DNA of 64,000 bases from Neospora caninum Liverpool (Eukaryota; Apicomplexa; Conoidasida; Eucoccidiorida; Sarcocystidae). Every line of letters begins with the position of its first letter. Position 1 is the first letter of the stretch. The stretch spans positions 4,854,270 to 4,918,269 of the forward strand of contig NC_018390.1 in NCBI RefSeq assembly GCF_000208865.1, read 5' to 3'. Positions 14,966-25,832 of this stretch are shown here, piece after piece. A program made the position numbers and the translations under genes. The notes beneath the pieces were generated by a model that was not told where the DNA came from, did no database searches, and was given only the letters and a program-made list of their open reading frames with translations.

Positions 14966-15488
14966 TGTATAAATGTGTATGCATGTATGCCTTCTATAGG
15001 CCACGAATCGAGGCAGTTGACTGCATCCCTCGACTGTCGGCTGCCTAGCTAGGGATGCGCCTTCCAGCGCGTGCCAGGTAGCGGCACAATTTAAACAGGC
15101 TAAAGAGGCATTTGGGACTTTCCAGTGGTAGTTTACCTTTCCCCAGTCAAGTTCCCTCGGTTCCGCCCGCACGCGCGGCCCGCACGCCGTCGCTCGCAGC
15201 CTCAGCCAGGTTGTCTCGTTGGCGCCCGCAACGAACAGCTTCAAAGAGGCGGCAACGTGCCCCGTTTTCTTTGCGCAGAGGTGAACAGAAACACTCCGCA
15301 TTTCGAAGGCGTCAATTGCTCCTGCAGCGTCTTCAACATCGAGAGTCACCTGGCCTGCCTCGATAGCCTGCAAAACGCGAAGCCGTCTTAGATCCACACC
15401 GCCCGAGACGTGTCGCGGAAAGGACAACAAATGTGCCGCTAGGAAAACAGCGATGGCGTGTACATCGTTACTCGTCCCTCTGTGTACG

Positions 15489-15535
<47 letters not shown>

Positions 15536-16542
15536 CTACATATTGAAAGACACCTGGAAGCGCTAAGCCGCCCTTGGAATCGTAGACTTTACAGATCTAT
15601 TCGTGCCTTGTGTGCATGTAGATCTCTATCAATCAGGTGAATATGGTTAAAGCGTATTTCAAATGATGTCCACGGCGACTTCAGAGGAGCGTGAAGTACC
15701 TTCAGTTGTCTCCCTTGTGTCCCCGTTCCCTTTTGTCGACACCCCCGTGGCATCGTCCCGAGCAAGACGGCTCTGGAATTCTTTTTCTTTCTGGGCCTCG
15801 CCTCCGTAGTGGGCCTTGGGAGAGAGACTGACCTGGACAGCGACTTCGTACCTCGCAGGCAAGGTCGAGGAGTTGTGAATCAGAATCTTCTGCGTGTAGG
15901 GATGCCCCACGAAAACCTCGCCGAACTGGAGAACATCGTCTGGTTCGAACTTCACCGTCGGCAGCTCACAGGTTGCCTTCACGGGCACGGAAAGCAAGTG
16001 CGGCGTGAGGGAACCCAAGTCGACAACTAGACTCGCGGCGTACCTTTTTGCCTGGGACGGGGTGAGCACGAGAGAGATCTCGCGCGAGCCTCTCGCGTCC
16101 AGCACACCCGTGACCGGAGATATCTCAAATTCGTTTGGATCCAGAGGCGTCTCTTCGGCCTCGGCGTCGGGGTCCCGCTTTGGGGCTTCGAGGCGAAGGA
16201 CAAACGGCTGCGAGGCACAAGAAGCGTTTTTCAGAGTCACGCGTCGCGTCTCCGGAAAACCAAGAGAGAGCCGTCCAAAGTCGACGGCGTCCACGTCGAA
16301 GGTCAGCGCTGGAGGCAAAACTTCTCCCTGGGCGAAACAGACGCAAGAGAGAACGAGCAAGAGGAGAGAAACGGGACTCAATTCACAGGCGGTCCCACCG
16401 AATAGATCGCACGCCACGCAGTCACACTGTCAACTCAACATGATCCTAGGCACGTAACGGAAGCCTACAGGTCTGTAAATATATCTGCAAGCAATATATA
16501 TCTATATATATATATATAGATATATATATACCTATATATATA

Positions 16543-16580
<38 letters not shown>

Positions 16581-19500
16581 GTCATAGTTGCGCCCCCTCA
16601 TATATACACTGGCTATAGACATACACTCATGTTCGTGCATAGACAGCCGGGACGAGGCTTTAACCTCTCACGCATTCAAAGAGTCGACAGAATAAAGAAA
16701 CACTTGGACACTGACCGCTTTCTGGTTTCCTTGTGTGTTTGGTGTTGTCTGGACCGTCTGAACGTTTCGCGCCTTCGTTTTCCCCTTTTCTTTTCTCACC
16801 CTGTAGGTTGTTTGTAAAGGGCGGGGCAAGTCGTTAATACACCAGTCAAACGTTTCCTCAAATGCCCCGAGGGCGTGCGCTCGAAAACGAATTTTGATTT
16901 TCACCGTCTCGCCAACAGCCAGGTGGCCTTCCTCAGGGGTGAATGTGAACAAGTTCTGCGCGGGCGACGACGCTTTCCTGAGGGAAAAGGTCGCGCCGAT
17001 GTCTCCCTGCTCGCAATCGGCAAAAAACAAAACACGAAGAGGGAACGGCGGAAGGCCCCTAGACACCGGAGACTGGGAGTCGGCAAAAACGTGGATCCAG
17101 TCGGTGTCTCCGGCGCATGCACCTGAAACGAAAACCTCGCGTGGGAGTCGCAAACGCCACGACGAAAAAGGAAACCCGACGGCTTTTTTGTGTGCCGTCG
17201 GGGAACGCCCGGCGGAACGTTTCGAGTGCGTCGTTCTCCCAGAGGTGTCCGCGTGCTCCTCGAAGCCACGGCGTGTGCGTCGTCGTGCCTGCATGTGGTT
17301 TCCTTCTGTTCGCGTCCAGAGTGCGTTTGCCAACAAGTCTGGAAACGGCGTCGGTATCTTGTGAAAGGTTTGCACTGGACGTCGGTGCGTCTCGCACAAC
17401 TCGCCAATGATCCATCTCGGTGGCGCAGCCCCAAAGTTTCGGGGGTTTTCCTGACGAAAGCGAGGCGCCTGTTCGTCTTGAGTCGTTCTCGCCTCGAGGG
17501 AGGACTGCACACGCCTGTATCTTTCTGTCGGTGCGCCCTGGGGAGGCGCTCACCTGGTTCACCAATTCGTTTTCCGTTGATGTTTCAGTATTGACCACAA
17601 TCCGACCTAGATCCATGTCGGTCTCCAGAAACTGCGCCTTCGGCCCAGTCCCAGTTCCTTCCACCTCAAGCAAGAGGGGCGTTTCTCTGTCACGAACGGA
17701 CGGACACACCAGATGACGAAAGGCCAAAACAAGTGAGGCCAGGGAGGCAAGACTATTGGCCGACAGCCAACACGGACACAGCTGCCTTGGCGTCCTTCGT
17801 CATGTGGTGAAACGTGCCCTTCAAATGCGTAGAAATCAGATCGCCGACCGAATGGGGGGAGGGGGGGGGAGTGAAGCCTCCAAGGGGACAGTCCGTCTCA
17901 CGTTCCCTCGATGCTTCCCTCTCGTCTCTGTTTCGCGATCTCTTTGTCTCAACTGTTCCCGCTTTCTCTTTCTCCTTGGTGCCCAGCCCTTTCTTTTGAA
18001 CGCCAGTGGAATGGCCTTCTCTTGTTCTATCGGCGTATCACGGGTTGTTCTGTCCAGTGTCCGGCGTCTCGTCTGTGAAGTCGTGTCGTCCCCCTTCTTT
18101 CTCTCTCAGTTTTCTCCGGAAGACGCACCTTCCCGCAACGGCACATCTTGCAGTCCCCCTGTACCGCGCGGCGAGCACGGGCCGAAACGTGACTGTTACG
18201 GCCAGTGACGTGTTTGCCCAGACTCTTCCCGCGGCGGGCACAATCTGAAATATGGGGCAGTCTTGCCACGTTCCTCCCGGATCCGAGCTTGTCGCTTTGA
18301 GGAGATTCTTCTCTTCACAGGGTCCGCTTTTCCTAGGCGAAACGGCACGCGATCCCTGGTTGGACTCCGAGGACTCCGGCAGGAGGCTCCACGAGAAATC
18401 GAGGTGATCATCGGAGTTGTTATGGAGGTACACAGTCTTCTCGTTCAGCAGTGCGACAGAAGTGTTCTCCATTTTCAGAACCACAGACGAGAGCTTCACG
18501 TCGGCGTTGATCCCCTGGCCTGTGAGGTCTGTGGAAAACTCGAGACCCTGGGGAGACAGGAGCGAAAGGAGGTGTACGGACAGGAGTAGATGCCGAGCAA
18601 AAGGCACACCGTCGAGACGCGCACGTGCCGATGAACTGGCGACGAGAAATCTCGGAAAGGACATGCGCACCAAGGGCGGCCGATCAAAGGTCGGCTACTC
18701 ACACAAACATGTACGCACGGCACCGACACACACAGACACCGAGGTCGGAGAGTTTACCCTAACGCGAGGACAAAAAGACCGACATACCTCGGTTGTGCGC
18801 AGAGTCGCAACAGACGAGTACCAGCCGACTCGGAGAGGCTCGAGGGAGAAAGTCACCTGGGAGATGACGGCGACTCACAGACCCCCGGGCACTCTCAGCT
18901 TTCCCTCGCGGCACGGAACGGTTCATTCCCGAACAGAACAAATAGAGCCGACAAGAGGTCGGCTCGCGTCGCTTCGGCGAAAAATGCACAGATTCAGAGC
19001 TTGCTCGTAGATGCCTACACTATGCCCCCACGTATACGCGGCGGCGTTGGGTGTCCTGTACATAAATCTACATATGAGGGTGCGGGTTGGCATGTGTGAA
19101 AACCGCAAGAGGTATCCGCGATGCAGTATATACCCGCTGCCTCTTTCGTACACTCTTGTGTACTTCAATTCACATGACTCGAGGACTGCATAACTGGATT
19201 TATCGTTATTTAGCTACCGCGTTTCTGGAGTGCTACAGTGATTGCAAACCTCCTGGACGTGGCATTTGCCACCATAGGTTTTTCTCAGGAGATGCATGTC
19301 CTTGCGGGGTGTAAAGAGGGAAGCAGCGCCTGGCTGCTGTTCGCCCCAAGCGAGGTAAAATCGTCCTTGGCTGACCTGCGTCGAATCGCCGACGCCGAGG
19401 AAGCAACGAGTCGAGACGGCGGAAAATGGGCGGGACGTGTGGATCGTAAACACCATGGCCTTGGTCCCCGTGTTTCGAATAAGAATCGTTTTCTCGCGTT

Positions 19501-22500
19501 TTACTTTCACGGGAGTTGGGCCGAACGCGACGCCTGGGGGCAAGTCTAAGAACCCGATACCGCTGATGGCGCGAAGAGGAACGACAAACTTCTCTCGCTG
19601 GACGAGACAGGGGCGCAAAGAGCAGAAGGCAACGCGGAAACGGTCTCGCTCGTACCAGTAGTGCACGAGGGGAGACGATACGTTATCTTTAACGCCGGTG
19701 AGGCACGCGACTACGTCCTCGAATAGAGGGAAAGGATCCGCAGAGTCAGCGCTATGCACGGGTGCACAGAGTGACAAACAGAAACATCACTCTAGGTCGG
19801 AAGCTTTGAACTCTTTCCGGAGGATTTTCTACGAGCAGGAAAAAAAGATTGGACGAAGAACAGAAACACCCGAGAATGCCGGAGTGCTCCGCCGACCGAG
19901 ACGCGAGAGAGACGAAAAAGGAAATCACGGTGAAAGCAAAAGTGGAGGAGACAGGAAGCCAAGCAAAGCGAGTGCCTTGTCCAAATGAGACTTTAGCAAC
20001 GCACCTCAAGAGATGCAAAACGGTGGAAACACGAGAAGTCGTGAAGCATCATTTTTGCTCGGGTTTCGCCCACCTTTCAGTATACACTCCCATATTGATG
20101 TCGACCCTCAGCTACTTTGCAGTTAGAGGGTTTATGTCGACTTGCGCGTATCCCTTTGTCCTTTGCTTAAAAGGAGGAAGAAAGTATACTCCCATGTGGT
20201 ATGGTGATTCAACGACGCTTTTCGTCTCCTACTTCTGTAACGACGATCAGCTCTGAAATGTAATCTTCACGCGCATCTGGGCTGAACTTAACCTGTATCC
20301 ACGAGGAGGCATTACACCAACTCAGACACGGTCTCTGTCTCGCTCTGTACAAATATAATCCTTATTCATACTTGCACGCATACAGGCATACTCGTTTTCT
20401 TATACTTGTACTTCCCTGCAAGCATGCACACGTATGTATATGTATATATCTACATGCTTTTTCGAGATCAAGCACAACGCTGTCTTCGCTGTCCGCAACA
20501 TCCATGACCGTCAGGAACACTCCGCAACTGACGAAAACAGTTCGCCTTCCTCTCGGGTTCACAAATTCTCTTTTAGTGATAGTATTGTCTATGCTCATCA
20601 TTGCTTGGTGTCTCCTTTAATGGGCGTGTGATGTTCCGAGGTTGAACTTATATGCATGCGAGTGCGTTGTTATTTTTAATGGCGCTTTTCGATATCCATT
20701 GTTTTCCGGGACGCTCGATTTACAGATCGTGTGCAACAACAGATGGAGCAGTTGCATGATGGAGAGTGGAACTTCAGAACGTGTAGTTTACTCGAGGCAC
20801 GAGGCCACCACTGCGAGGGTCTCCGCATACATTCTCCGTGTTTTCTATCAAGTTCTTGCAAACCTGTGACCCCGTCCGGGGCCAAAGAAGAGACTCGCTT
20901 CATATTTTACAGAAATTTCATAAGTATCCACCGAGAACCAAAGGCTGTTCCACGGAGACAGTTGCACAGAGGGTACGACGCGTTGGGCCGTTGGAGATAG
21001 GTTTCCTGATTGTTGGAAGACGGACTGAAGCGAGGCAACTCGCCTTTTGCAATTTCCTTACTGTGAAGCATGTTGTCATCCCGGGTGCAACCTGGAGTGT
21101 ACGTGAGACACGGAAACAGGCAAAAAACAGCATGCATGTACATCGGTCTCCGCACCGCCCGCTTACACGCATCCCCCTCAGATTACCCTAATTATCTTTG
21201 CTATGTTAATACATGGTTTTCAATTGGTTCAATTGCCACGATAGGTATCATCTTAATTATCTCTAGCTAGATGTTGAACGCTTGCAAATGCACACGACTT
21301 TCTCTCGCGCTCAATACGAGTGACAACAGTAATCCATATATGACGCCTATAAGGTTAGCTCCGCCTCTGCCTGCGCAGGTACACATATGTGCGTGCATGT
21401 GTCTCCCATCCCGAATGTACATAACACCTGCATGTGATCCAGAGAGGCTTCAACGTTTACTGACACAGCAAGTTGCTCCCAGATTGCTCAGAAAGCGTAC
21501 CTTGGGAGATGCTGGACCAATCCCCCCCTTGCCTGGAAGAATCTCAAACGCGCGTGCTTCTGGCTGCAAAACCTGGACTCTCCGAGCCACAGAGTCCCGG
21601 TTCCTACCAGAAATGAAATGAGATGATGAACGGGAAAAGGAGGAAATGATTGGGCCTGTCTCGTCTAGCTCTAAAAGTAAACAACTGTGGGTGGCGATGC
21701 AACAAGAAAGTTTACCTCGCTGTGCAAAAGTACATGCATGCATACATACGCTTGTGTCCTGCGCAAGCATCCATTCATATGAACTTCCAAACACAAAAGT
21801 GCTCATACGTCAACCTCGAAATTACATATATATATATATATATATATATATCGGTACACACATGTGGGCGGAGAAACCTACGTGGGTTGTAAGTGTTTGT
21901 AATGAATAGGCGCGGTACCTCCCATTGTGCCGACGAAAGGAGCGGCGCTTCCTTTCAGTGTTTCCTACCTCAGCCTCAAGACACACTCATATGTTTTGAA
22001 AGGCGCGAAGTCGACGAAAAATATGACTTGCGGCTCGGGCTCAAAGAGAAGCTCTCCAGGAGTCAGCGACGAGTTTCGGATTCGGGGTTCCATGTCGCTG
22101 ATGTCTAGAACTCGATTCGGATTGTCCTTCAGTTCTGGAAAACATTGTTGGAGGCGGAAGAGTTTCTCACTTTCCGCGGGAGCAGAACCACTTTGTGCAT
22201 CCTGCACGCCGGAAAACGCGCCCCAAACGCGTGGTCCATCGCCGTGTCACAAAACATACATTCGAATGCGTGTGTCATTTTCTCGTCATTTCTCTCCTCC
22301 AAGTGAAAGGGTTTAAAAAGAGTTGCTGAATGGGCCTGACTCCGAGAGGGCTGTCTCGCGGAGTTATTTCTCGCAGAAAACATCTGGATGCCTCACAGCG
22401 TAGAGCCATCATTTCACGTGTGGAAAAACTGTTGATGTGCGCATGCAGACCTTTCCTACAGGCTCTCGATTGTTACCTTGCGTTACCACTTCAATCACAT

Positions 22501-23597
22501 TTGTCCACAGGATGTGCCATGATTGATTCGCGGGAACAAACCCTCCTCCTGGTCACGTTTTCAGACCATGTCCACCTCATGTAGCGTCGCGTGCGCCCCT
22601 ATCTCTACGTATACGTAAGGACAAACGCGCTCGGTATCTCCTGTGTACCTTATGAGCATGTAGAAGACAACGTGGAAACGGAAGAGTCTGAAAGTAAGGT
22701 GAAAGGCAGGTCGGCTCATGCAGGGCCCTACCCCGCCGGAACCGCTCGCCTCATCTCTCCCTCATATCTGCAGACGAATTCTATCTCTCCACGTATACTC
22801 CTATTTCCAAGTATGTAGGAATATATGCATTCAGACACGTCCAAGAATGTATATCGTATATCCGCCTGGATGTAAACCGGCATGTAACTGTAGACACAAA
22901 CGAATATAAGGAGCTGTCCCTCTAAAGGGTCTCGAGGCCTGTGAATGTGTTGTAGGTTGTGTCTATCACACTACGTGCCTTGAAGGGAGAAAGAGGGAAC
23001 AGAAGGGAATTGAAACGGCGGAGTTTTGTCGTCTTTTCCACACGTGGTTTCGTCCTTTCGGCCAGTTTTGTTCCATGGGAAACGAACCTTTTTCAGCTGT
23101 GACCCTCGTCGCGGCAGGAGTCGGCTGCTGGATCGTCTCCTTTTTGAGATCTCAGGACTTCCCAGCAATCCCTTGTCAGACATGTGTATCATTTTTGGTT
23201 CGTTTGCGTCATCCGGCAGCCTCGTATGAGGATAGCATTCTTCTCTGCTCAAACATTTTGCCATTTTGCTGGGCCTCGCTCTCGTCTCTCCTCCAGCATC
23301 CCAGTGTCCCTTGTCCAGATGCTCAGCTGAGCAGCGACGTTCCTTCGCATTCATATCCCCCTCCTTTGTCCCAGTTTCCCGCGACCTTCCATTGCTTCTT
23401 TTCTTCAGAGCGTTTTCCTCTGATGGCAGCTTTCTCCCGAAAAGCCGAGAGACAGAAACAGACGATTTTCGTTCGAAAAGACTTCCTTTTTCGGCCCTGC
23501 GAGAAGGATGCGTGAATCCCTCGGAGGAGACACTTGATGCAGTGGGAAGAGGGGAGGCGGTAGACGAACCGGAGTTTTTCTCATTCTCAGTTTCCAT
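1..23597 (-). CDS. HYDIN: HYDIN-like axonemal central-pair protein, 5' half (3' end beyond left edge)
   Basis: Giant multi-exon gene. Exons from 5' to 3': 23088-23597, 21969-22201, 21501-21603, 21062-21091, an unresolved piece near 20.8 kb, 19376-19597, 18788-18856, 18129-18547, 17554-17686, 16800-17006, 15833-16327, 15137-15367, 14262-14513, 13437-13667, 12122-12288, 11564-11773, 10808-11034, 10239-10448, 9458-9691, 8873-9052, 7995-8137, 7078-7254, 6346-6715, 5213-5555, 4366-4794, 3696-3934, 2996-3225, 776-2070. From 19597 to 776 every donor and acceptor phase agrees. The product is about 2,530 residues here. It repeats beta domains opening with V-D-F-G-x-V-type motifs (VDFGRLSLG, VDFGMLYTG, VDFGCIFNE, FDFGEVPYS, VDFGTVKRG), then a Walker A domain, in the order known for HYDIN. 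HYDIN is a C2b projection protein of the axonemal central pair. Homology is clear by recall of human HYDIN; function in the male gamete flagellum is inferred. Confidence 0.85.
184..210. repeat. (AT)n microsatellite
   Basis: A perfect AT dinucleotide run of about 13 units in the leftmost intron of the HYDIN-like gene. Confidence 0.95.
776..2070 (-). other. Large downstream exon of the HYDIN-like gene (Ser/Ala/Pro-rich)
   Basis: The exon starts after a TTCCAG acceptor at 2070 in phase 0. It encodes an acidic start, a coiled-coil-like stretch (FYKNLSSALQAQEKRL), a second helical stretch (VDDLRRELASVQTLRQKLE), a Ser/Pro run of about 60 residues (near 1300-1410), and IPAPEVHEIARRP, which resembles the segment after the P-loop region in HYDIN. 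The frame closes with TAG at 772-774, but a GTAGGT donor overlaps it (exon end 776, phase 2). HYDIN normally has many more ASH domains after this point, so I read this as a splice site and not the end of the protein. Confidence 0.6.
2996..3934 (-). other. P-loop (adenylate-kinase-like) domain of the HYDIN-like protein
   Basis: Exon 3696-3934 encodes VNALVLGPAGVGKSS, a Walker A loop of the form GPxGVGKS. It is followed by a K-C-L-T-V-D strand, as in nucleotide kinases. Exon 2996-3225 continues with ELLVSCL...DCFAGTVFDG, matching the second conserved block of the HYDIN P-loop domain. The join uses an AAGG|GTAGGC donor (phase 1) to a CAG|GC acceptor and gives a smooth reading, LPKKG-NKARK. A P-loop domain in mid-protein is a signature of HYDIN rather than of other ASH proteins. 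Whether it binds or hydrolyses nucleotide is unknown. Confidence 0.75.
4147..4168. repeat. (AT)n microsatellite
   Basis: A perfect run of 11 AT units in the intron between HYDIN-like exons 4366-4794 and 3696-3934. Confidence 0.95.
6255..6275. repeat. (AT)n microsatellite
   Basis: AT dinucleotide run in the HYDIN-like intron just 3' (minus strand) of exon 6346-6715. Confidence 0.9.
7613..7638. repeat. (AT)n microsatellite
   Basis: A perfect run of 13 AT units in the HYDIN-like intron between exons 7995-8137 and 7078-7254. Confidence 0.95.
8457..8735. repeat. Compound (AT)n / (GATA/GACA)n satellite
   Basis: About 42 bp of AT repeat run directly into about 235 bp of tetranucleotide repeat, mainly GATA with interspersed GACA and variants such as CAAATAGATAGATACAGATAGAGAGATA. 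A larger block of that kind recurs three times with small changes. It lies in the HYDIN-like intron between exons 8873-9052 and 7995-8137. On the minus strand it reads as TATC and encodes meaningless Ile-Tyr-Leu-Ser runs. Confidence 0.95.
11383..11440. repeat. (AT)n microsatellite, interrupted
   Basis: 58 bp of AT repeat broken twice by ACAT, in the HYDIN-like intron between exons 11564-11773 and 10808-11034. Confidence 0.95.
13104..13154. repeat. (AT)n microsatellite, interrupted
   Basis: AT repeat with CTT and CAT interruptions in the HYDIN-like intron between exons 13437-13667 and 12122-12288. Confidence 0.9.
13976..14076. repeat. (AT)n / AGATAT compound repeat
   Basis: About 100 bp of AT repeat passing into AGATAT/CTATAT units. 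Parts are self-complementary and could form a hairpin. It lies in the HYDIN-like intron 3' of exon 14262-14513. Confidence 0.9.
14872..14970. repeat. (CATC/CATA)n followed by (AT)n
   Basis: About 40 bp of CATC/CATA tetranucleotides run directly into about 60 bp of AT repeat with two GT interruptions. It lies in the HYDIN-like intron between exons 15137-15367 and 14262-14513. Confidence 0.95.
15489..15531. repeat. (AT)n microsatellite
   Basis: 43 bp of AT repeat with one C interruption, in the HYDIN-like intron between exons 15833-16327 and 15137-15367. Confidence 0.95.
16493..16580. repeat. (AT)n compound repeat
   Basis: About 88 bp of AT repeat with AGAT and CCTAT interruptions, in the HYDIN-like intron between exons 16800-17006 and 15833-16327. 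Confidence 0.9.
21826..21851. repeat. (AT)n microsatellite
   Basis: A perfect run of 13 AT units in the short HYDIN-like intron between exons 21969-22201 and 21501-21603. Confidence 0.9.
21969..23597 (-). other. HYDIN-like N-terminal exons
   Basis: The first exon (23088-23597, 170 codons) starts at an ATG whose product begins METENEKN. It is a Ser/Arg/Lys-rich disordered leader and ends at an AAG|GTTCGT donor in phase 0. The second exon (21969-22201) begins in phase 0 and encodes an acidic segment, then LTPGELLFEPEP and VDFAPFKTYECVLRL. These match the first conserved block of HYDIN, where a 'formed-as-native-defect' beta domain opens with F-x-P...Y-E-x-x-L. The second exon is well supported. 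The leader exon is less certain, because GTTCGT is an unusual donor and a further small exon in the 0.9-kb intron is possible. Confidence 0.6.
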
Positions 23598-25832
23598 CTT
23601 CCTTGGTCGCTTGCAAGAAAGAAAAAGAGTGAGAGGAAGCAAGCGTGGAAACCCTCCCTCAATCAAGACTGCCGAGGGTTCTTTTTGGTAAGGGCACAGA
23701 AAACCCAACCGCCTACAGATGCAGTGGACTCTGTGCGGAAGCGACAGAGTCCTGTATGAAACACGAACCAGCGAAAACTGAGAGTCGACCTAAAACGTGG
23801 CTGTTTTCATCGACACAACCGCAAGAACAAACGCTCGACCCTTGGGGAATGTCTATTCCGTTGTTACTCCACAAAGACTCTTTCCAGAGGCCTGGAAAAA
23901 ACTTCTTAGTTGCACACAGGTACAGACAAGAGAAACATTGGATGAGAGGATTTTAACCTAAGCAGTCTGGGAGATGCAAAGAGATGAACGTACAGCCCGC
24001 ATGCCCCCTAGACAGTGGCATCGCTTGTTCTCTGTGGGAGGCCTTGGAGACGACCTGGGCACTTTTCCCTGTTCACGAGATCCTCGACGCGCCTGTTTGT
24101 ATTGCGGCCGGAACAGGATCAGAACGAATAAAGATGGATATATCTTGTTTTGTCATTAAACGGCCACACAGCCAGTTTTGAAGCACACACGTTCACAGTT
24201 GGACAGTAATGGAATGCCGAATAAGGCACAGCTTGTGCTGGACAGTTTCGCCAAGAGCCCGCATCGCTTGTTACCGAAGGGATATTGCAAATGGATCAAG
24301 CCCACCCTATGCACGAATAAATAAGCTGGCTGAAAACGTATAGAAAGATGGTTACATTGATACGACGTATGCTTATCCAGACACATTCAGATATCCATAT
24401 GCATGCAGCTAGTTGGCATTGCTTCACTTACTATGCGGATGGGATGATCAAACAGGCTAAGTGATTCTGCTGGTTTCCTGGTCATCTCCTGGAAATCGAT
24501 TGTGCTTCCCCTGACGACTCGAACGCAGAACGAAACCCAGATTGGTGGATGATGATTCCCGTCGTCCGGGTGATTTGCCGTAATACATTTCTGATGATGT
24601 TGAGGAAGAGGCGCTGTTCAAGGGGCATTAAACACTATGCAAGAGGAATACATAGGCTTTGACTAAGTTCGGAAGCGTTTGGAAGCTTCTCGTCCTGGTG
24701 TCATCTGTAAACATACGGAGATGAGAAAGAGGACTGGCGTATCTTCACTCTTGGCAAATCCTGGAGGCAGCTGTCTGTGTCTTTCTGCTCTGCGAACAAG
24801 GGAAAATTATACCAGTACATATCTCAGATGAAGCCGGTGGTTCCTGGCTTGTTGTGTCATTCTCGTTGTTTCTACATGAAATGGCAAACCAGTTCGCATC
24901 GCTGTGTCCTTTTCTCAGTTCAGGAGGGAAATGATGTAACAAAGTGAGATTCTGCTCGACACCTCCATGACCTAAGAGGTTGGATCATTCAAGACCTTTA
25001 ATCCGTCACGGGGTAAGCAATCTGATGGTCGCGTGTCCGCATTTTTTCCCGATCGGCACTTTGCCCCAAGCAGGGCGCTGCGAACGAAGAAGCTGTCGGG
25101 TTTTTGAGGGGCCCGCAAGCTGTCTAGAAAGCCTGTTTTCGTGTATCGCTTGAGGGTTCTTGGAAAATCAGAGGAGAGAACGACCTGAAGTACAGAGAAC
25201 AGCTTTTTATTGCACGAAATCACCACGGAGAGGGGAAAGGGTGTTCCGGTTTCCTTGGGCCCTTTCCCACTCTCTGTTGGCATCCCTCCTTTTTCCCGTG
25301 TGTATACCACCTACGAACGCACAGCCGTAACAGCGGAGTTTTGCCGCAAATTTGTTGGGCGGTCCAATCTCAGCCGTGGACTTCGACGGGGAATACCGAG
25401 GCATTGGCGGTCCTCGCGGTTTCAGATAGACGTTCCCTTGAATGCTTTGGAATTTCGCGAAGAGCCAGGGACAAAATAACTGGTAAGTCCAGTCCCGTGC
25501 TTCTCGTTTCGACTCCAGTCCGAACGAACAGAAGCGAGCAGTTAAACGCTCTCTGCGATGCTCTTCCTTGTACAGGAAATCCAGAGAAAAACCGAATAAG
25601 CACCAATATGTCTGTTTACACATATAGCTTATTTATCTACGGAAGACAAACACGAGGACGGGCTGACGGAGGGTTGTCACATGGTGAAAAGACTGATTGT
25701 GGCGCTGGCGCGGCTTTCAGCTTTCTTGATATTGCTGGTCTTCAAAACAGTCGTGCGCAAGGGCTGCGGAGACCTGATATTCTGCACAAATATACATGTT
25801 TTTCCGACTGCCAGATAGAAAACGCAAACAAA
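23598..25832. other. Divergent intergenic region between the HYDIN-like and EF-hand genes
   Basis: About 2.2 kb between two gene starts that point away from each other. It is poorer in GC than the flanking exons, no frame looks like protein, and there is no long repeat. It should hold both promoters and 5' leaders. I could not place a transcription start or a convincing promoter motif. Confidence 0.5.

Larger units (their letters stand above)
4366..21603 (-). other. Array of ASH/MSP-like beta domains in the HYDIN-like protein
   Basis: About ten immunoglobulin-like ASH (ASPM-SPD-2-Hydin) domains are spread over roughly 22 exons. Each opens with a Phe/Leu-Gly turn motif (for example AFGPTPVKV, DLGRIVVNT, VDFGRLSLG, LQFGEVFVG, LDWGKVN, VDFGMLYTG, VDFGCIFNE, FDFGEVPYS, YDFGNIVVG, VDFGTVKRG). 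Each continues to an N-x-G/N-x-S strand and a P-x-x-x-F-x-V-x-P...GE strand pair. This class of domain scaffolds flagellar and centriolar complexes. Almost every intron is 250-1,000 bp and many hold an (AT)n tract. The last exon of the block (4366-4794) is a Pro/Ser/Glu-rich linker leading into the P-loop domain. Confidence 0.8.

Noticed and set aside
20362..20601. Minus-strand frame reading VFVSCGVFLTVMDVADSED in a HYDIN intron
   Set aside because: Looks mildly protein-like, but does not match the expected HYDIN block and no pair of splice sites joins it in phase. Kept as a weak alternative for the unresolved joint.
20907..21155. Apparent frameshift in HYDIN, frame reading RFSPSSNNQETY
   Set aside because: The preceding coding stretch ends at a clean ACA|GTAAGG donor at 21062, so the downstream similarity lies in an intron and is most likely chance.
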